Part shown: positions 25,997 through 38,163 of the stretch, one piece after another | Layout: every line of letters starts with the position of its first letter | Numbering within the stretch: the first letter of the stretch is position 1 | Source of the DNA: Bacteroidota bacterium | GTDB lineage: Bacteria > Bacteroidota > Bacteroidia > Flavobacteriales_D > Sanyastnellaceae | Length of the DNA stretch: 64,000 bases | Direction of reading: 5' to 3' | Assembly: GCA_027624855.1 (NCBI GenBank) | Contig: JAQBTQ010000007.1 | Span: forward strand, 1 to 64,000 | Notes under the pieces: model-generated | The model's input: only the letters and a program-made list of their open reading frames with translations | Databases searched by the model: none | What the model was told of the DNA's origin: nothing | Translations under genes and position numbers: made by a program

Positions 25997-26493
25997 TTCG
26001 ACCACTTCAGCAATTGTTCATACACCTCTTCTTCGTCTCCATCTGAGTAATTGTTGTGCTGCCAAACAATTTCTCCAGCGCCGTTTACCAAAAAGGTGTG
26101 CGGAACATTGACGACCTGCATGGCGCGTGCAAAATCTTTATTGGGGTCGAGAAGCACCTCATAATCCCAAAGAACACTGTTGACATAGGGTGCCACTCGT
26201 CGAATGCTTCGCTGGTCATCGATGCTGACCGCAATGATGTTGACTCCGGTTTCTTCTTGCCAGTCTTCGTAGAGTTCGGCGTAATTGTTCAATTCTCTTT
26301 TGCACGGACTGCACCAAGTTGCCCAAAAGCAAATCAAAGTGGGGGCGTCATCCTGTGCTAGGTTATTCGTTGAAATCGATTCGCCAGCTAAATTTTTCAA
26401 CTGGACAGAGGGAAGGTTTTTTTGCGCTTTTGCTGTCAGAGCAAAGGTCAGAAGCAAAATGATGAGGCTTGGGATACGGATGTTCATGGTCAT
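25993..26493 (-). CDS. TlpA-family periplasmic thiol-disulfide oxidoreductase
   Basis: This 166-residue exported thioredoxin has a signal peptide (SLIILLLTFALTAKAQ), the active site CFWATWCSPCKREL and the cis-proline segment VNVPHTFLVNGAGEIVW. It probably keeps periplasmic thiols reduced, for instance for cytochrome c maturation or partner proteins. It heads an operon with the DUF6029 barrel and lies beside two T9SS-secreted thioredoxin-fold proteins and Omp28 on the same strand. Confidence 0.92.
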   Translation of the reverse strand: MTMNIRIPSLIILLLTFALTAKAQKNLPSVQLKNLAGESISTNNLAQDDAPTLICFWATWCSPCKRELNNYAELYEDWQEETGVNIIAVSIDDQRSIRRVAPYVNSVLWDYEVLLDPNKDFARAMQVVNVPHTFLVNGAGEIVWQHNNYSDGDEEEVYEQLLKWSK

Positions 26494-26585
26494 TGCATTG
26501 GTTTCTCCTCGGTAAGGGAAGACAAATTAAAAGGAAATGGGTGAAAGCTTGTTCATTTGGCATGCAATTTCCAGGCCAATCGCGG

Positions 26586-26593
26586 TATCTTCG
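26586..26593 (+). promoter_or_regulatory. -7 box TATCTTCG just before a start codon
   Basis: This is one mismatch from TAnnTTTG and ends five bases before the ATG at 26599, again placing the expected transcription start at the start codon. Confidence 0.42.
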
Positions 26594-26598
26594 TCGGC

Positions 26599-27378
26599 AT
26601 GAATTGGAAAAACTTGCCTGTGCTACTTGCCCTTTTTGGTATTGCAATGGCTTCAACAGGGGTGCTTGCTCAGCCTACCCTTGTTGATCCGATTGAAGTT
26701 TTTGAAGGGTCTTTGGATGATCCTGAGACGGAAGAAATTGCCATCCATTGGGACGTGACGAACTTGACTGACGACACATTGAACTTGATGGTGACGAGGT
26801 CCATTATTCAATTGGTCAGTCCCTACAATTTGCCTTACAATGAACAATCTCCTGGATCTTATGATCGGTTTTGCTGGGGTCCGCTTTGCTACCCATACGG
26901 GACAACGAGCTCTTTCAGCACGGAAGGTTATCTAGTGGAATTGTTGCCAAATGAAACCGACACCACCTTCATTGCGGATTTTTATCCTGCCGGAATCGCT
27001 GGAGTTACGGCATTCAATTATTGCTTCCATCCGGTGGGGTGGGACAATGTCTCGGAAGCAGGGACGTGCCAGCAAGTGCTCTTTTGCTTGGATGCTGAGA
27101 ACTGCGCGTTAAATGTGGACGAATCTGCAATCCAGACGTCCCCACTGTTCCCGCAACCCGTCACGGGAATTTCTTCATTCCCTTACCACCTCAATGGCGC
27201 TCCTGATGCGATGCTCAGGATTCATAGCATTGCAGGGCACCTTGTGAAATCTGAGAACCTTCGAGCTCAACACGGGATCATTTACATCAATGCAGATGAA
27301 TTTGAATCGGGAGTCTACATCCTTTCGATTACAGCCCGAGATGGCGGACAAGTTTCTGAAAGGTTTATTGTGCAATAA
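26599..27378 (+). CDS. T9SS cargo protein of unknown function
   Basis: This 259-residue protein has a signal peptide (LPVLLALFGIAMASTGVLAQ) and a beta-sandwich domain with several cysteines (FCWGPLCYPYGTTSSF; FNYCFHPVG; CQQVLFCLDAENC). A type A T9SS sorting domain follows (SPLFPQPVTGISSF to SERFIVQ). It is predicted to be secreted or surface-attached. The ATG at 26599 is preferred to one 42 bases upstream because it precedes the signal peptide and follows a promoter-like box. I do not recognise the central domain. It is divergent from the TlpA operon. Confidence 0.8.
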   Translation: MNWKNLPVLLALFGIAMASTGVLAQPTLVDPIEVFEGSLDDPETEEIAIHWDVTNLTDDTLNLMVTRSIIQLVSPYNLPYNEQSPGSYDRFCWGPLCYPYGTTSSFSTEGYLVELLPNETDTTFIADFYPAGIAGVTAFNYCFHPVGWDNVSEAGTCQQVLFCLDAENCALNVDESAIQTSPLFPQPVTGISSFPYHLNGAPDAMLRIHSIAGHLVKSENLRAQHGIIYINADEFESGVYILSITARDGGQVSERFIVQ

Positions 27379-27389
27379 GTTGATTGCAC
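27370..27389. other. inverted repeat across a stop codon
   Basis: GTGCAAT-aagttg-ATTGCAC is a 7-bp perfect inverted repeat containing the TAA of the upstream gene. It could be a weak terminator or mRNA end structure, but no T-run follows. Confidence 0.35.
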
Positions 27390-27417
27390 CAGAATCACCT
27401 CATCGTAAGATTACATC

Positions 27418-29685
27418 ATGAGTTTGTCGAGCAAGAAAGAGGCATTGGACTACCATAGCCGTGGTAGACGAGGGAAGATCGAAGTCGTCCCAACGAAGCC
27501 GTATAGTTCACAAAAGGACTTGGCACTGGCTTATAGTCCTGGCGTAGCAGAGCCTTGTAAAAAAATCGCTGAACGAACGGAAGATGTTTACAAATACACC
27601 GCCAAGGGCAATTTGGTGGCTGTTATTACCAACGGAACGGCAGTACTTGGGTTAGGAGATATTGGTCCCGAAGCGAGCAAGCCGGTTATGGAGGGGAAGG
27701 GCGTACTTTTCAAGGTCTTTGCGGACATTGATGTCTTCGATATTGAGGTAGATGCGACGGACGTAGAGCAATTCATCTCGACAGTTAAAGCGATTGCGCC
27801 AACTTTCGGAGGGATCAATCTCGAAGACATCAAAGCCCCAGAGGCATTTGAAATTGAACGGCGACTGAAGGAAGAATTGGATATCCCGGTGATGCACGAT
27901 GATCAGCATGGTACGGCGATCATCTCCGCTGCGGCATTATTGAACGCCCTTGAGCTTGCTGAGAAACGAATTGACCAAGTTCGAATTGTCGTAAGCGGTG
28001 CTGGCGCGGCGGCCATGAGCTGTCTTGACTTGTATGAGCAGCTGGGAATGTCACCTAATCAAGTGGATGTATTTGATAGCCGTGGACATGTCAATTCCAG
28101 TCGAGAAGGCTTGGATGAATCCAAGCAGAAATACGCCAATGATCGGAATTTCAGCGATTTGACGGAGGCTATGAAAGGTGCGGACGTCTTCGTGGGATTG
28201 AGTAAAGGAGGGTTGGTGTCAAAAGCAATGGTTGAGCAGATGGCCGACAACCCCATTGTGTTCGCTTTGGCAAATCCTGAGCCTGAAATCGGTTACGATG
28301 AAGCGATGTCAGTTCGGGATGATATCATTATGGCAACCGGTCGATCCGATCATCCAAATCAGGTAAACAACGTCTTGGGATTCCCCTTCATATTCAGGGG
28401 AGCACTCGACGTTCGTGCCACGGGAATCAATGATGCCATGAAACTGGCGGCTGTGCGAGCCATTGCTGACTTGGCAAAGGAAAACGTGCCGGACGAGGTG
28501 TCTGAAGCTTACGGCAATCAGTCGTTTGTATTTGGTAAGGAATTGATCATTCCAAAACCGCTTGACCCAAGGCTCATTACTTATGTAGCTCCAGCTGTCG
28601 CAAAAGCGGCAATGGAATCTGGTGTTGCTAAGTTGGCCATCAAAGATTGGGAGGCTTATGAAAAGCAATTGTTAGACCGGATAGGCTACGATTCAGGGTT
28701 TGCACGCACCATCGCAGATCGAGCCAAAAAGGCGCCGAAGCGGGTGGTTTTCGCTGAGGCGGATCATTACCGTGTGCTCAAGGCGGCGGAACAAGCGATG
28801 GAGGAGGGCATTGCGCAGCCGATTCTGCTCGGACGCCGCTCTGTAATTGAAGGATTGATTGAAGAATACAGTCTGGAACTGGAAGGGGTTGAGGTGATCA
28901 ACCCCAGGGCGGATGAAGAATACGATCGCCGGTGTGCTTTCGGCGCTGAGTTTTTCCAGCTTCGCTTGAGGCATGGATTAACCGCCCGTGAAGGTGAACG
29001 GTTGATGCGTCAGCGCAATTATTTCGGTGCAATGATGGTCCGTACCGGTCAGGCCGATGCCTTGATTTCTGGATTGACCCGGACGTATCCCAGCGTCATC
29101 CGTCCAGCCCTTCAAGTCATTGGAAAGGCGGATGGCGTGGATAAGGTAGCGGGTATGTACATTTTGGAGACCAAGCGTGGCCCGATGTTTTTTGCAGACA
29201 CCACGGTCAATTTAAATCCTACCGCAGAGGAAATCGCTTCGATAGCTGTACTGACAGCAAAGGCTGTACGCAACCTCCGAATTGTTCCAAGAATTGCGTT
29301 GTTAAGCTATTCCAATTTTGGATCTGCAGGAGGGGTGGATGCAGAAAAAATGGCTCAAGCAGCCAAGATTTTGAAGGAGCGGCATCCGGATCTGATCGTC
29401 GATGGAGAGATTCAAGCCAACTTCGCCTTGAACGATGAGTTGCTTTCGGAATCATTCCCGTTTTCAACGCTGCACAACAAGCGGGTCAACACGCTAATTT
29501 TCCCAAATTTGGCCGCGGGTAACATCGCCTACAAATTGCTCCAAGAGATGGCAGGAGTTGAGGTTCAAGGCCCTGTTCTCTTGGGCATGCGCCAGTCGTT
29601 TCATGTTTTGCAGATGGGGTCCTCTGTCCGGGAAATTCACGATATGGTCCGACTTGCGGTGGTGGATGCTCAAATCAAACGTTAA
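27418..29685 (+). CDS. maeB: NADP-dependent malic enzyme with phosphotransacetylase-like domain
   Basis: MaeB decarboxylates malate to pyruvate with formation of NADPH. This 755-residue protein has the malic enzyme half first ([48 protein letters not shown]; nucleotide fold [11 protein letters not shown]). It is followed, from about residue 425, by the C-terminal phosphotransacetylase-like domain ([50 protein letters not shown]) that in known MaeB enzymes is regulatory and binds acetyl-CoA. It starts the maeB-ruvA-sprA-gcvH-vanZ run with a two-base gap to ruvA. Confidence 0.95.
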   Translation: MSLSSKKEALDYHSRGRRGKIEVVPTKPYSSQKDLALAYSPGVAEPCKKIAERTEDVYKYTAKGNLVAVITNGTAVLGLGDIGPEASKPVMEGKGVLFKVFADIDVFDIEVDATDVEQFISTVKAIAPTFGGINLEDIKAPEAFEIERRLKEELDIPVMHDDQHGTAIISAAALLNALELAEKRIDQVRIVVSGAGAAAMSCLDLYEQLGMSPNQVDVFDSRGHVNSSREGLDESKQKYANDRNFSDLTEAMKGADVFVGLSKGGLVSKAMVEQMADNPIVFALANPEPEIGYDEAMSVRDDIIMATGRSDHPNQVNNVLGFPFIFRGALDVRATGINDAMKLAAVRAIADLAKENVPDEVSEAYGNQSFVFGKELIIPKPLDPRLITYVAPAVAKAAMESGVAKLAIKDWEAYEKQLLDRIGYDSGFARTIADRAKKAPKRVVFAEADHYRVLKAAEQAMEEGIAQPILLGRRSVIEGLIEEYSLELEGVEVINPRADEEYDRRCAFGAEFFQLRLRHGLTAREGERLMRQRNYFGAMMVRTGQADALISGLTRTYPSVIRPALQVIGKADGVDKVAGMYILETKRGPMFFADTTVNLNPTAEEIASIAVLTAKAVRNLRIVPRIALLSYSNFGSAGGVDAEKMAQAAKILKERHPDLIVDGEIQANFALNDELLSESFPFSTLHNKRVNTLIFPNLAAGNIAYKLLQEMAGVEVQGPVLLGMRQSFHVLQMGSSVREIHDMVRLAVVDAQIKR

Positions 29686-29687
29686 CA

Positions 29688-30284
29688 ATGATTCATCATC
29701 TCAACGGAAGACTGGTCGAGAAAACGCCAACTTATGTGGTGATCGAATGCGGAGGAGTGGGCTATCAAGTAAACATCAGCTTGAACACCTTCGAGCAGAT
29801 CGGTGGGAATGAACAATTGAAACTCCACACGCACCTCGTAGTGCGGGAGGACGCACAGATTTTATATGGTTTTGCGCAGACAGAAGAACGAGAGCTGTTC
29901 CTTTTATTGCTTGGTGTAAGCGGAGTAGGAGCAAGCACAGCCCGTATGATTTTGAGTTCGATGGATGTGAATCAAGCCAAGATGGCCATCCAGTCCAATG
30001 ATGTGAATGCGATGAAAAGCGTGAAAGGAATTGGCGCAAAAACAGCTCAACGAATCATCATTGATCTGCAAGACAAATTGGGCGCGTTGGAGCCTCAGTT
30101 TGGCGAAGTCTCAACCCAATCATTGACAGCGCACAATAATTCTCGACAAGAGGCGTTAATTGCGCTCACGACCTTGGGTTTTGACCGCAGTCGTTGTGAA
30201 AAGACACTGGACCAGATTTTAAAAGATAAGCCCACCATGGCTGCTGTTGAGGATTTAATAAAAGACGCGTTGAAGCGCTTGTGA
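29688..30284 (+). CDS. ruvA: Holliday junction recognition protein RuvA
   Basis: RuvA is the tetrameric Holliday junction-binding subunit of the RuvAB motor. The 198 residues show the OB-fold N-terminus (MIHHLNGRLVEKTPTYVVIE), two helix-hairpin-helix motifs (LLGVSGVGASTARMIL and VKGIGAKTAQRIIIDL) and the C-terminal RuvB-contacting domain (ALTTLGFDRSRCEKTL). Its stop overlaps the sprA start (TGATG). Confidence 0.97.
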   Translation: MIHHLNGRLVEKTPTYVVIECGGVGYQVNISLNTFEQIGGNEQLKLHTHLVVREDAQILYGFAQTEERELFLLLLGVSGVGASTARMILSSMDVNQAKMAIQSNDVNAMKSVKGIGAKTAQRIIIDLQDKLGALEPQFGEVSTQSLTAHNNSRQEALIALTTLGFDRSRCEKTLDQILKDKPTMAAVEDLIKDALKRL

Positions 30285-33200
30285 TGGGAGAAAAACACAT
30301 CCGACATAATCGATGCGTTTTGTTGTTTTTGGGACTGCTTTGGACGGCAATCGCGGTCGCCCAATCGGAGTCCAATGTGGCTGCGGATTCCTCGCAAATC
30401 ATCTTGCCATTTCCCTTCGGCGGTGAGGATCAATTTAATCCTACCGAGTCCCCTTCAGGATTTGATTTTGCTTGGCCAGATAATTTCAATTACGAAATCA
30501 TTTTTGACGAAACGACGGGACTCTATAGCATCCAACAGCGCATTGGTGATACGCTCCTTTATCGCCCAAGTACGTTTTTGACGCTGGATGAATACCTCGA
30601 TTATGACATTGTCGGAAACCTAACAGAATACTGGGACGAACTGCAAACTGAGGAGGACGAAGCCGACCGAGCATTTGCGCCAAAGCTAACGGTCGATAGC
30701 GAGTTGTTTGAAACCATTTTTGGCAGCAATGAAATTGAAATTAAACCGCAGGGATCTGCAGAATTGACATTTGGAATCAATATTTCAGATACCGAAAACC
30801 CGCGAATTCCAGAACGACAGCGACGAATTACAACCTTTGATTTTGACCAACGTATCCAATTAAATATTGGAGGTAAAATAGGAGATAAAATTGACCTCGG
30901 GACCAACTACAATACGGAAGCCCTGTTCGATTTTGAAAACCAGATGAACATCGGTTTCCAAGGTGAGGAGGACGACATTTTGAAAAACTTCGAGGCGGGT
31001 CATATTTCAATGCCATTGCCCGGCACCCTGATAACAGGAAGCCAGAGTTTGTTCGGGGTCAAGTTGGAAACGCAGTGGGGCAGGTTGTTCAATACGACGG
31101 TATTTTCTCAACAAAAAGGAGAACGAAAGGAAATCGAGGTTGAGGGAGGTGCGCAAACGCAAGAATTTGATATTCGAGCAGATGATTATGAGGCGAACCG
31201 GCACTACTTCTTGTCTCAGTATTTCTTGAATCAGTACGATCAGGCCATGGAAAGCCTGCCTGTGCCGAATTCGGGAGTGAACATCACACGAATTGAAGTG
31301 TGGGTTGTGAACACGCAAGCCAATACACAGGATGTCAGAAACGTTATTGGATTTACCGATTTGGGGGAGCATCCCGATTACGTATCGAGCAATTTGCCAG
31401 TGTCTGAATTGGTCGATGACCCCAATTTGACCATCACGACAGCTCGAAACCCAACGAATGGCAATAATGAGGTGTTTGACATGATGGTGAACAACTCCGA
31501 AGTCATGGGATTCACGGGGGCGAATGGCGCCATCTCTGCCATGAATTTAGGGTTGACCCAGGGCATCCACTATGAGCGAGTAGGGAACGCGCGAAAGTTG
31601 GCTCCGACAGAGTTCACTTACAATGCGCGATTGGGATTTATTTCATTGCGCCAGGCATTGAACAATGCTGAAGTTTTAGCGGTCGCGTACGAATACACTT
31701 TAGGCGGAGAGACCTACCAAGTGGGAACACTTTCTCAAGATGGTTATGCAGCACCAAGCGCCTTGGTTTTGAAAATGCTGAAGTCCAGCATTACCCAGTT
31801 GAAATTGAGCAATGGAGACCCTGCGCCGCTCTGGAAGATTATGATGAAAAATGTCTATTCGATGCAGGCGTTTGGATTGAGTCAGGAAAATTTCAGGTTG
31901 AATATCTGGTACAACGATCCGGCAACCGGGGTCGATTTGAATTACATCCCACGAAACCCCCTTGACGGTACCTTATTGCTTCAGTTGCTGGGTATGGATC
32001 GGTTGGACATCAATGGGATGAATCAACCGGATGGTGTATTCGATTTTGTGGATAATGCTGCCCTCATGGGAGGGACCATTCACAGTCAAAACGGCCGAAT
32101 TTTCTTCCCATCGGTGGAGCCATTTGGTTCCAATCTGAGGGAGGAAATCGAGCAGCGTGTGGAAGACCCTGATTTGGCGGCGAATTTGATTGAGACAATC
32201 GTTTTTCAGCCGCTGTACGACAGCACCAAGACCGCAGCCCAACAAATTCCGGCCCTCAATCGTTTCCGAATCAAAGGCGAATTCCAAAGCCAGACGAGCA
32301 GCGAAATTGCGTTGCAAGCGATGAACATCCCTGAAGGGTCAGTCACTGTGACGGCAGGCGGAGTTCGGCTGATTGAAAACCAAGACTACACGGTCGATTA
32401 CCAATTGGGGAGGGTTCGAATCATCAATGATGGCCTGCTCGAATCGGGTCGGAATATTAAGGTCTCCTTGGAAAGCAATTCGCTATTCAGCATTCAAACC
32501 AAGACCATGATGGGAACACGGTTTGATTATGCAATCAATGACCGGTTTAGTATGGGAGCGACGATGTTGAATTTGAGGGAGCGACCACTGACCCAAAAAG
32601 TCAACATCGGCAATGAGCCAGTCAACAACTCCATCATTGGGACCGACTTCAAATATCAAGGAGACAGCCAGTTCTTGACCGATTTGGTTGATGCGCTGCC
32701 CTTTTATGAGACAAGCGCTGCATCCAGCATAGACATTTCTGCTGAGGCTGCTTACCTCATTCCAGGACATAGCCGCGCAATTGGACAAGATGGAAATGCC
32801 TACATCGATGATTTTGAAGGCAGCCAATCGGCCATTGACATCCGATCTGTCAATCGCTGGTTTTTAGCTTCGACTCCCAAGCTCCAGCCGAATTTGTTTC
32901 CAGAAGGAAACTTAGAAGACAGTTTGATTTACAACTACAACCGTGCAGCGTTGAGTTGGTATACGGTTGATCCTCAATTTTTCAGGGGATCGGGACTGCA
33001 GGATGGTCAGGTATCAGCAGAGGTAAAGAGCGATCACCGTACCCGAGAAGTATTGGAAGGCGAAGTTTTTCCGAACAGAGAATTGCCCACGGGTACTCCT
33101 CCAAACATCCCTACGTTGGACTTGACTTTCCGGCCTTCAAATCGCGGGATGTACAATTATGAAAAACCAGAAGGAACCAATGGCATTTCCGCTGGGTTGA

Positions 33201-36200
33201 CGGCCGATGGATTTCTTGCCGACCCCAGTAGTCGTTGGGGTGGAGTGCAGCGTGCTTTGACGACCACGGATTTTGAAGCAGCAAACATTGAGTACCTCCA
33301 ATTTTGGTTGATGGACCCTTTCAATGAGGATTCAGAGAATTTCACCGGGGGAGATTTTTACATCAACTTGGGCAATGTCTCGGAAGATGTATTGAACGAT
33401 AGTCAGCTGTCTTATGAAAACGGGTTGCCTTCGGAAAACAACCCGGATCTTCCCGTGGTCGATTCGTTGTCTCCATGGGGTGTGTATCCGGATCCGACGA
33501 CATTCAATGTGGTGAATGCGTTCGATAATTCTTCAGGCAATTATGAGTTGCAAGATGTCGGTTTGGACGGATTGGCAGATGCCGACGAACAAGTATTCTT
33601 TTCTGATTGGTTGTCTGAAGTTGCTGATTGGGTAACACCCGATGCATACTCAACCATTGTAAGCGACCCATCAGGCGATAACTTCCGTTATTTCAGGGAT
33701 CCTCAGGCTCAGGCTAATGAGGAGACGATCCTAGAGCGCTACGAGCGTTTCAATGGTTACGAGGACAATTCAAATACAGGATCTCCCAATGGGTACCCCA
33801 TCACCTCCACGACCATTCCAAATACGGAAGACATCAATCAGGACATCACCCTATCGACCATAGAGAGTTATTATCAGTATAAGGTTTCCATACGTCCTCA
33901 AGATTTAGGAGAATTCAACATCGGTAGCAATTACATCACGGATTCATTTGAGCAAGTTGTCACCACAGCAAATGATGAAGACCGGACCATTCGCTGGTAC
34001 CAGTTCAAAATTCCGGTTCGAGAGTTTGAATCAAAAGTTGGAGGCATCACGGATTTTCGTTCGATCCGCTTTATCCGAATGTTTATGACAGGATGGTCAG
34101 AGCCTGTGACATTGCGATTTGCACGTTTGGAGTTGATTCGAGGGGAATGGAGGCGCTACCTCAATTCATTGGCAGGCCCACAAGAGGTTGAGCCCGATGA
34201 CCCTTCATCTACGGCTTTCACCATCAGTGCAGTAAACATTGAAGAAAATGGAAATCGTGACCCCGTTCCTTACGTCACACCTCCGGGGATCATTCGAGAA
34301 ATCGATGTGGGAACGGCAAACCAGCGCCGATTGAATGAGCAGTCATTGGAGATGGCCGTTTGTGGTTTGAAAGACGGAGACGCACGTGGGGCATACCGCA
34401 ACATCAACTTTGACATGCGGATGTATAAGAGGCTGCGCATGTATGTTCACGCAGAGGCCGGTCCTGATGGGACGACCTTGAATGATGATGATTTGACGTG
34501 CTTCATCCGATTGGGGAATGACTTCGAAAATAACTACTACGAATATGAGATTCCACTCAAGGTTACTCCGTGGAATACGGGTGACGAAGACTTGATTTGG
34601 CCGGCTGAAAACAACATTGACATTGAATTCCGGAAGCTGCAGAACTTGAAAATTGAACGTCCATCGGGCTTTCCTTTATTCGAGGAATATGAGGGAATGG
34701 ATTCGGAATACAATGCCCGCTTAGCGGTCAAAGGGAACCCAAATTTGGCCAATGTCGTCATGGTCATGGTCGGGGTTCGGAATCCAAATAAGAATGACAA
34801 TGTTTTCGATTCGGATGATGACGGTCTGGATAAATGCAGCGTCGTTTGGGTCAATGAGATGAGGTTGGCGGACTTCAACCAGCAAGGAGGTTGGGCAGCA
34901 ACGGCACAGTTGAACGCGAAGTTGGCCGACCTTGGTAACGTGGCCCTCGCCGCCAACATGTCTACACCGGGATTTGGTGGATTGGAGCAGCGCATCCAAG
35001 ACCGCCAGCGAGAAACCATTCGAGCAATTGATGCTTCTGGTACCATCCAATTGGGCAAATTGTTACCCAAAAAATTGGGCGTCACTCTGCCCATGTACCT
35101 CGGCTATTCCCAAGAAATTTCGACACCCCAATTTGACCCCTTATCGCCTGATATTGAAATGGCTGAGCAGCAAGGCTTGAGTCAGGAGCGTCAGGACAAT
35201 GCGCAATCCGTTAATCAACTTAAGTCAATCAATTTCTCCAATATCAAGATTGACCCTCAATTTGGATCGGGGGCCTCATCAGGTTCTCGTGACAGAAATC
35301 GAAATCGAGGCGGTGCCGACGCTGGTGGGCGCGGTGGAATTGGGGAAGACAAAGGGGGGAAAGACGAAAAATCAGGTGAGGAATTGCAGGGAGATGTGAA
35401 CATGGGTTCAGCTCGCGGTGGCGGCGGAGGTTCAGCACGTGGCGGTTCGAGCAGGGGAAGCGGTAGCTCCAACGTCGGGCTTCTCAAACTCCTGGATCCA
35501 GGAAACTTCTCGGCCAACTTCAGCTACATTGAAGCGTTCAACCGTGATGTGAACACCGAATTCCAAATCAACCGGGAATACCGAGGGGGTTTGAATTACA
35601 ACTTCTCGCACTCGCCGAAAAATTTCCAGCCTTTTGGAAAGATAGGATTCTTGAGAAAGATGGAGTCCATGAAGTGGCTGACGGATTTCAATTTCTATTT
35701 ATTCCCGAAGCAGTTCACTGTGGGAACTGAAATGAATCGCATCTACGAAACCAGTCGGGTGCGGAACAACACGGAAGAGCTATTGGGTGTGGAGACCAAT
35801 TTGCTCATCAATACCCAGGTGATGAAAACCTGGCAGTGGTCGAGGAATTATGCGCTGAAATACGATTTGACGCGGGCGTTGAAATTCGATTACAACGGAA
35901 CGGCTCAGGCATTGGTTGGAGAACCCGCAGGAGAAATCATTCGCGATGACGCGGAGGCATATCAAGCCTACAAGGATTCGGTATTGGTCAATTTGCAAAA
36001 CGCGGGTGAAATAACGACTTACAACCACAATGTCACTGGGAGTTACAAGTTGCCCTTCGACAAGTTGCCCATTGTCAATTTCATCTCGAGTGACATTCGA
36101 TATCAAGGGAGTTATCGATGGGATCGGGCGCCTTTTTCGCAGGATAGCTTGGGCCATACGATTCAAAACTCACGAAATCTGAGTCTGAATGCGCAAGCGA

Positions 36201-37777
36201 ACTTTTCGAATCTCTACAACAAGATTCCGGGGGTGAAAGACTTATTGAATCCACCGCGTCGCGCTCCCCGTCGAAACGAGATTCGCAATGAAGATCGCGA
36301 CGGTTTTGGCAATGCAGAAGACGACGAAAAAGTCAAGTTCGAATTGAATCCATTGGCAACCATCGTCCGATTGATCGCGAGTGTGCAAAACGTTTCAGGT
36401 ACGTTTACGAGAAACGAAGGAATGCTTTTGCCGGGCTATGCTGAACGTGCGAGGTATGTGGGATTGAACGAACAGTTCACTGCGCCCGGTGCTTTGTTTG
36501 TGCTAGGGCATCAAAACACCAATTGGCAAGGCGTTCAAATCCGCGATTTTGCAACGGAAGCAGCATCCAATGGTTGGCTGATCCAACAACCGTATCAGAA
36601 TCAGCAATACAATCAAACTTTCCAAGAGACGTTCAACGTTCGTGCGAATTTGGAACCCATTAAGCACCTGAAAATCGAGCTCACCGCCAACCGTAACATC
36701 AGTCAGAATTACACCAGTTTCTTCCGATTTGACGAGGAACTGAACGACTTCGTTTATGATTCTCCGAATGAAACGGGGCAATTTTCGGCCACCGTCATGA
36801 GTTGGAACACTGCATTCGTAGAGGATGACATTGAGGATGAATTCAACTCAGAAAATTGGTCCAACTTCCTGTTGTATCGCCTTCAGATTTCAAACCGGTT
36901 GAATGAAAGTTCATACCAATTGGATGAGCCAGAGAACACGGGATATTATGTGGGATGGGGTGCTACCAGCCAGGACGTCACCATTCCAGCATTTATTTCC
37001 GCTTATCTCGGGCTGGATCCAAAAGAAGTGCCATTGGATGTCTTCAATACGCCTGTTGCTCCAAACTGGCGTGTCACCTATGATGGTCTGACCAAGAATG
37101 AGTTCTTCAAGCAGTATTTCAAGCGATTCAATTTGAATCACAGTTACCGCTCAACGCTCACGACCAACTACGTGACGAACTTAAACTACACGGAAGATGA
37201 AAGTGGTTTGCCAACGGCATTCGACCAGAGCGCCTTTGGTAATTACATTTCAGAACGTCAGTTCAATGTTGTGAGCTTAAGCGAACAGCTATCACCGTTG
37301 ATCGGAGTGGATATGACGATCAAGACGGAAGGAGAAAATGAACCCCAACTGAAGGTGGAGTTAAAACGGGATCGAAATGTCGCCTTTGGATTGACCAATT
37401 TCCAGATCACGGAAACCAAGAGCCAGGGCTTGGTCATTGGCTTTGGCTACAAGTTTAAGGATGTCCCTAATCCATTCATCAAGACCTACGGCAAACTGCC
37501 TGTGCAAATGTTGAAAGAGACGGATTTGGTCTTGCGCGCTGATTTGAACGTACGTGATAATCGCACCATCATTAGGAAGATGGAGGAACGACAGAATCAG
37601 GTAACCGCTGGACAAAACCTCGTTTCAATCAAGATGTCAGCGGACTTAGAGGTATCTGACAAACTCACCATGCGGGCCTTCTACGACCACCAAATCACCA
37701 ATCCTTATATATCCACTTCTTTTGCTACTTCGAATATTCGTTCTGGAGTAGCTTTGCGATTCAATTTGAATCAATAG
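30284..37777 (+). CDS. sprA: T9SS outer-membrane translocon protein SprA
   Basis: SprA (Sov in Porphyromonas) forms the giant outer-membrane beta-barrel channel through which type IX cargo leaves the cell, and it is needed for gliding in Flavobacterium. The protein has about 2,497 residues, in the normal range, with a signal peptide ([15 protein letters not shown]). Visible family segments include [37 protein letters not shown] and a barrel-type C-terminus ([10 protein letters not shown]). An ATG at 30284 follows an in-frame GTG at 30281; I prefer the ATG, which forms TGATG with the ruvA stop. At about residues 1660-1730 there is a very glycine-, serine- and arginine-rich stretch that looks disordered. 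The position between ruvA and gcvH is typical of Bacteroidota. Confidence 0.96.
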   Translation: MGEKHIRHNRCVLLFLGLLWTAIAVAQSESNVAADSSQIILPFPFGGEDQFNPTESPSGFDFAWPDNFNYEIIFDETTGLYSIQQRIGDTLLYRPSTFLTLDEYLDYDIVGNLTEYWDELQTEEDEADRAFAPKLTVDSELFETIFGSNEIEIKPQGSAELTFGINISDTENPRIPERQRRITTFDFDQRIQLNIGGKIGDKIDLGTNYNTEALFDFENQMNIGFQGEEDDILKNFEAGHISMPLPGTLITGSQSLFGVKLETQWGRLFNTTVFSQQKGERKEIEVEGGAQTQEFDIRADDYEANRHYFLSQYFLNQYDQAMESLPVPNSGVNITRIEVWVVNTQANTQDVRNVIGFTDLGEHPDYVSSNLPVSELVDDPNLTITTARNPTNGNNEVFDMMVNNSEVMGFTGANGAISAMNLGLTQGIHYERVGNARKLAPTEFTYNARLGFISLRQALNNAEVLAVAYEYTLGGETYQVGTLSQDGYAAPSALVLKMLKSSITQLKLSNGDPAPLWKIMMKNVYSMQAFGLSQENFRLNIWYNDPATGVDLNYIPRNPLDGTLLLQLLGMDRLDINGMNQPDGVFDFVDNAALMGGTIHSQNGRIFFPSVEPFGSNLREEIEQRVEDPDLAANLIETIVFQPLYDSTKTAAQQIPALNRFRIKGEFQSQTSSEIALQAMNIPEGSVTVTAGGVRLIENQDYTVDYQLGRVRIINDGLLESGRNIKVSLESNSLFSIQTKTMMGTRFDYAINDRFSMGATMLNLRERPLTQKVNIGNEPVNNSIIGTDFKYQGDSQFLTDLVDALPFYETSAASSIDISAEAAYLIPGHSRAIGQDGNAYIDDFEGSQSAIDIRSVNRWFLASTPKLQPNLFPEGNLEDSLIYNYNRAALSWYTVDPQFFRGSGLQDGQVSAEVKSDHRTREVLEGEVFPNRELPTGTPPNIPTLDLTFRPSNRGMYNYEKPEGTNGISAGLTADGFLADPSSRWGGVQRALTTTDFEAANIEYLQFWLMDPFNEDSENFTGGDFYINLGNVSEDVLNDSQLSYENGLPSENNPDLPVVDSLSPWGVYPDPTTFNVVNAFDNSSGNYELQDVGLDGLADADEQVFFSDWLSEVADWVTPDAYSTIVSDPSGDNFRYFRDPQAQANEETILERYERFNGYEDNSNTGSPNGYPITSTTIPNTEDINQDITLSTIESYYQYKVSIRPQDLGEFNIGSNYITDSFEQVVTTANDEDRTIRWYQFKIPVREFESKVGGITDFRSIRFIRMFMTGWSEPVTLRFARLELIRGEWRRYLNSLAGPQEVEPDDPSSTAFTISAVNIEENGNRDPVPYVTPPGIIREIDVGTANQRRLNEQSLEMAVCGLKDGDARGAYRNINFDMRMYKRLRMYVHAEAGPDGTTLNDDDLTCFIRLGNDFENNYYEYEIPLKVTPWNTGDEDLIWPAENNIDIEFRKLQNLKIERPSGFPLFEEYEGMDSEYNARLAVKGNPNLANVVMVMVGVRNPNKNDNVFDSDDDGLDKCSVVWVNEMRLADFNQQGGWAATAQLNAKLADLGNVALAANMSTPGFGGLEQRIQDRQRETIRAIDASGTIQLGKLLPKKLGVTLPMYLGYSQEISTPQFDPLSPDIEMAEQQGLSQERQDNAQSVNQLKSINFSNIKIDPQFGSGASSGSRDRNRNRGGADAGGRGGIGEDKGGKDEKSGEELQGDVNMGSARGGGGGSARGGSSRGSGSSNVGLLKLLDPGNFSANFSYIEAFNRDVNTEFQINREYRGGLNYNFSHSPKNFQPFGKIGFLRKMESMKWLTDFNFYLFPKQFTVGTEMNRIYETSRVRNNTEELLGVETNLLINTQVMKTWQWSRNYALKYDLTRALKFDYNGTAQALVGEPAGEIIRDDAEAYQAYKDSVLVNLQNAGEITTYNHNVTGSYKLPFDKLPIVNFISSDIRYQGSYRWDRAPFSQDSLGHTIQNSRNLSLNAQANFSNLYNKIPGVKDLLNPPRRAPRRNEIRNEDRDGFGNAEDDEKVKFELNPLATIVRLIASVQNVSGTFTRNEGMLLPGYAERARYVGLNEQFTAPGALFVLGHQNTNWQGVQIRDFATEAASNGWLIQQPYQNQQYNQTFQETFNVRANLEPIKHLKIELTANRNISQNYTSFFRFDEELNDFVYDSPNETGQFSATVMSWNTAFVEDDIEDEFNSENWSNFLLYRLQISNRLNESSYQLDEPENTGYYVGWGATSQDVTIPAFISAYLGLDPKEVPLDVFNTPVAPNWRVTYDGLTKNEFFKQYFKRFNLNHSYRSTLTTNYVTNLNYTEDESGLPTAFDQSAFGNYISERQFNVVSLSEQLSPLIGVDMTIKTEGENEPQLKVELKRDRNVAFGLTNFQITETKSQGLVIGFGYKFKDVPNPFIKTYGKLPVQMLKETDLVLRADLNVRDNRTIIRKMEERQNQVTAGQNLVSIKMSADLEVSDKLTMRAFYDHQITNPYISTSFATSNIRSGVALRFNLNQ

Positions 37778-37782
37778 GAGCC

Positions 37783-38160
37783 ATGAATATTCCTCAGGAT
37801 TTACGTTACACAAAAGAGCACGAATGGGTGCGAATTGACGGCGATATAGCAACGGTTGGCATCACTGATTATGCCCAAGGTGAGTTGGGTGACATTGTGT
37901 TTATAGAAGTTGATACCGTGGGAGAAACCATTGCTGCGGAAGAGGTTTTTGGAACGATTGAGGCGGTGAAAACCGTAAGCGACATGTTTGCACCCTTGGC
38001 AGGAGAAGTGCTTGAATTCAACGAAGCATTGGAAGATGCACCAGAAGCGGTCAACAGCGACCCCTACGGAGAAGGGTGGATTGTCAAGTTGAAATTAGAA
38101 GACCCAGAGGCGGCATCGCAATTGCTTTCCGCTGAGGATTACGAGGCGTTGGTCGGATAA
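37783..38160 (+). CDS. gcvH: glycine cleavage system H protein
   Basis: GcvH is the lipoyl carrier that shuttles the aminomethyl group between the P, T and L proteins of glycine cleavage. The 125 residues contain [12 protein letters not shown] and the lipoylation site EAVKTVSD, with the lysine near residue 64. The start is five bases after the sprA stop, so it is in the same transcript. Confidence 0.97.
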   Translation: MNIPQDLRYTKEHEWVRIDGDIATVGITDYAQGELGDIVFIEVDTVGETIAAEEVFGTIEAVKTVSDMFAPLAGEVLEFNEALEDAPEAVNSDPYGEGWIVKLKLEDPEAASQLLSAEDYEALVG

Positions 38161-38163
38161 TCC

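Noticed and set aside
34537-35094. 185-residue frame antisense to sprA
   Set aside because: SprA is clearly coding here. The antisense product is a shadow with composition set by the sprA codons.
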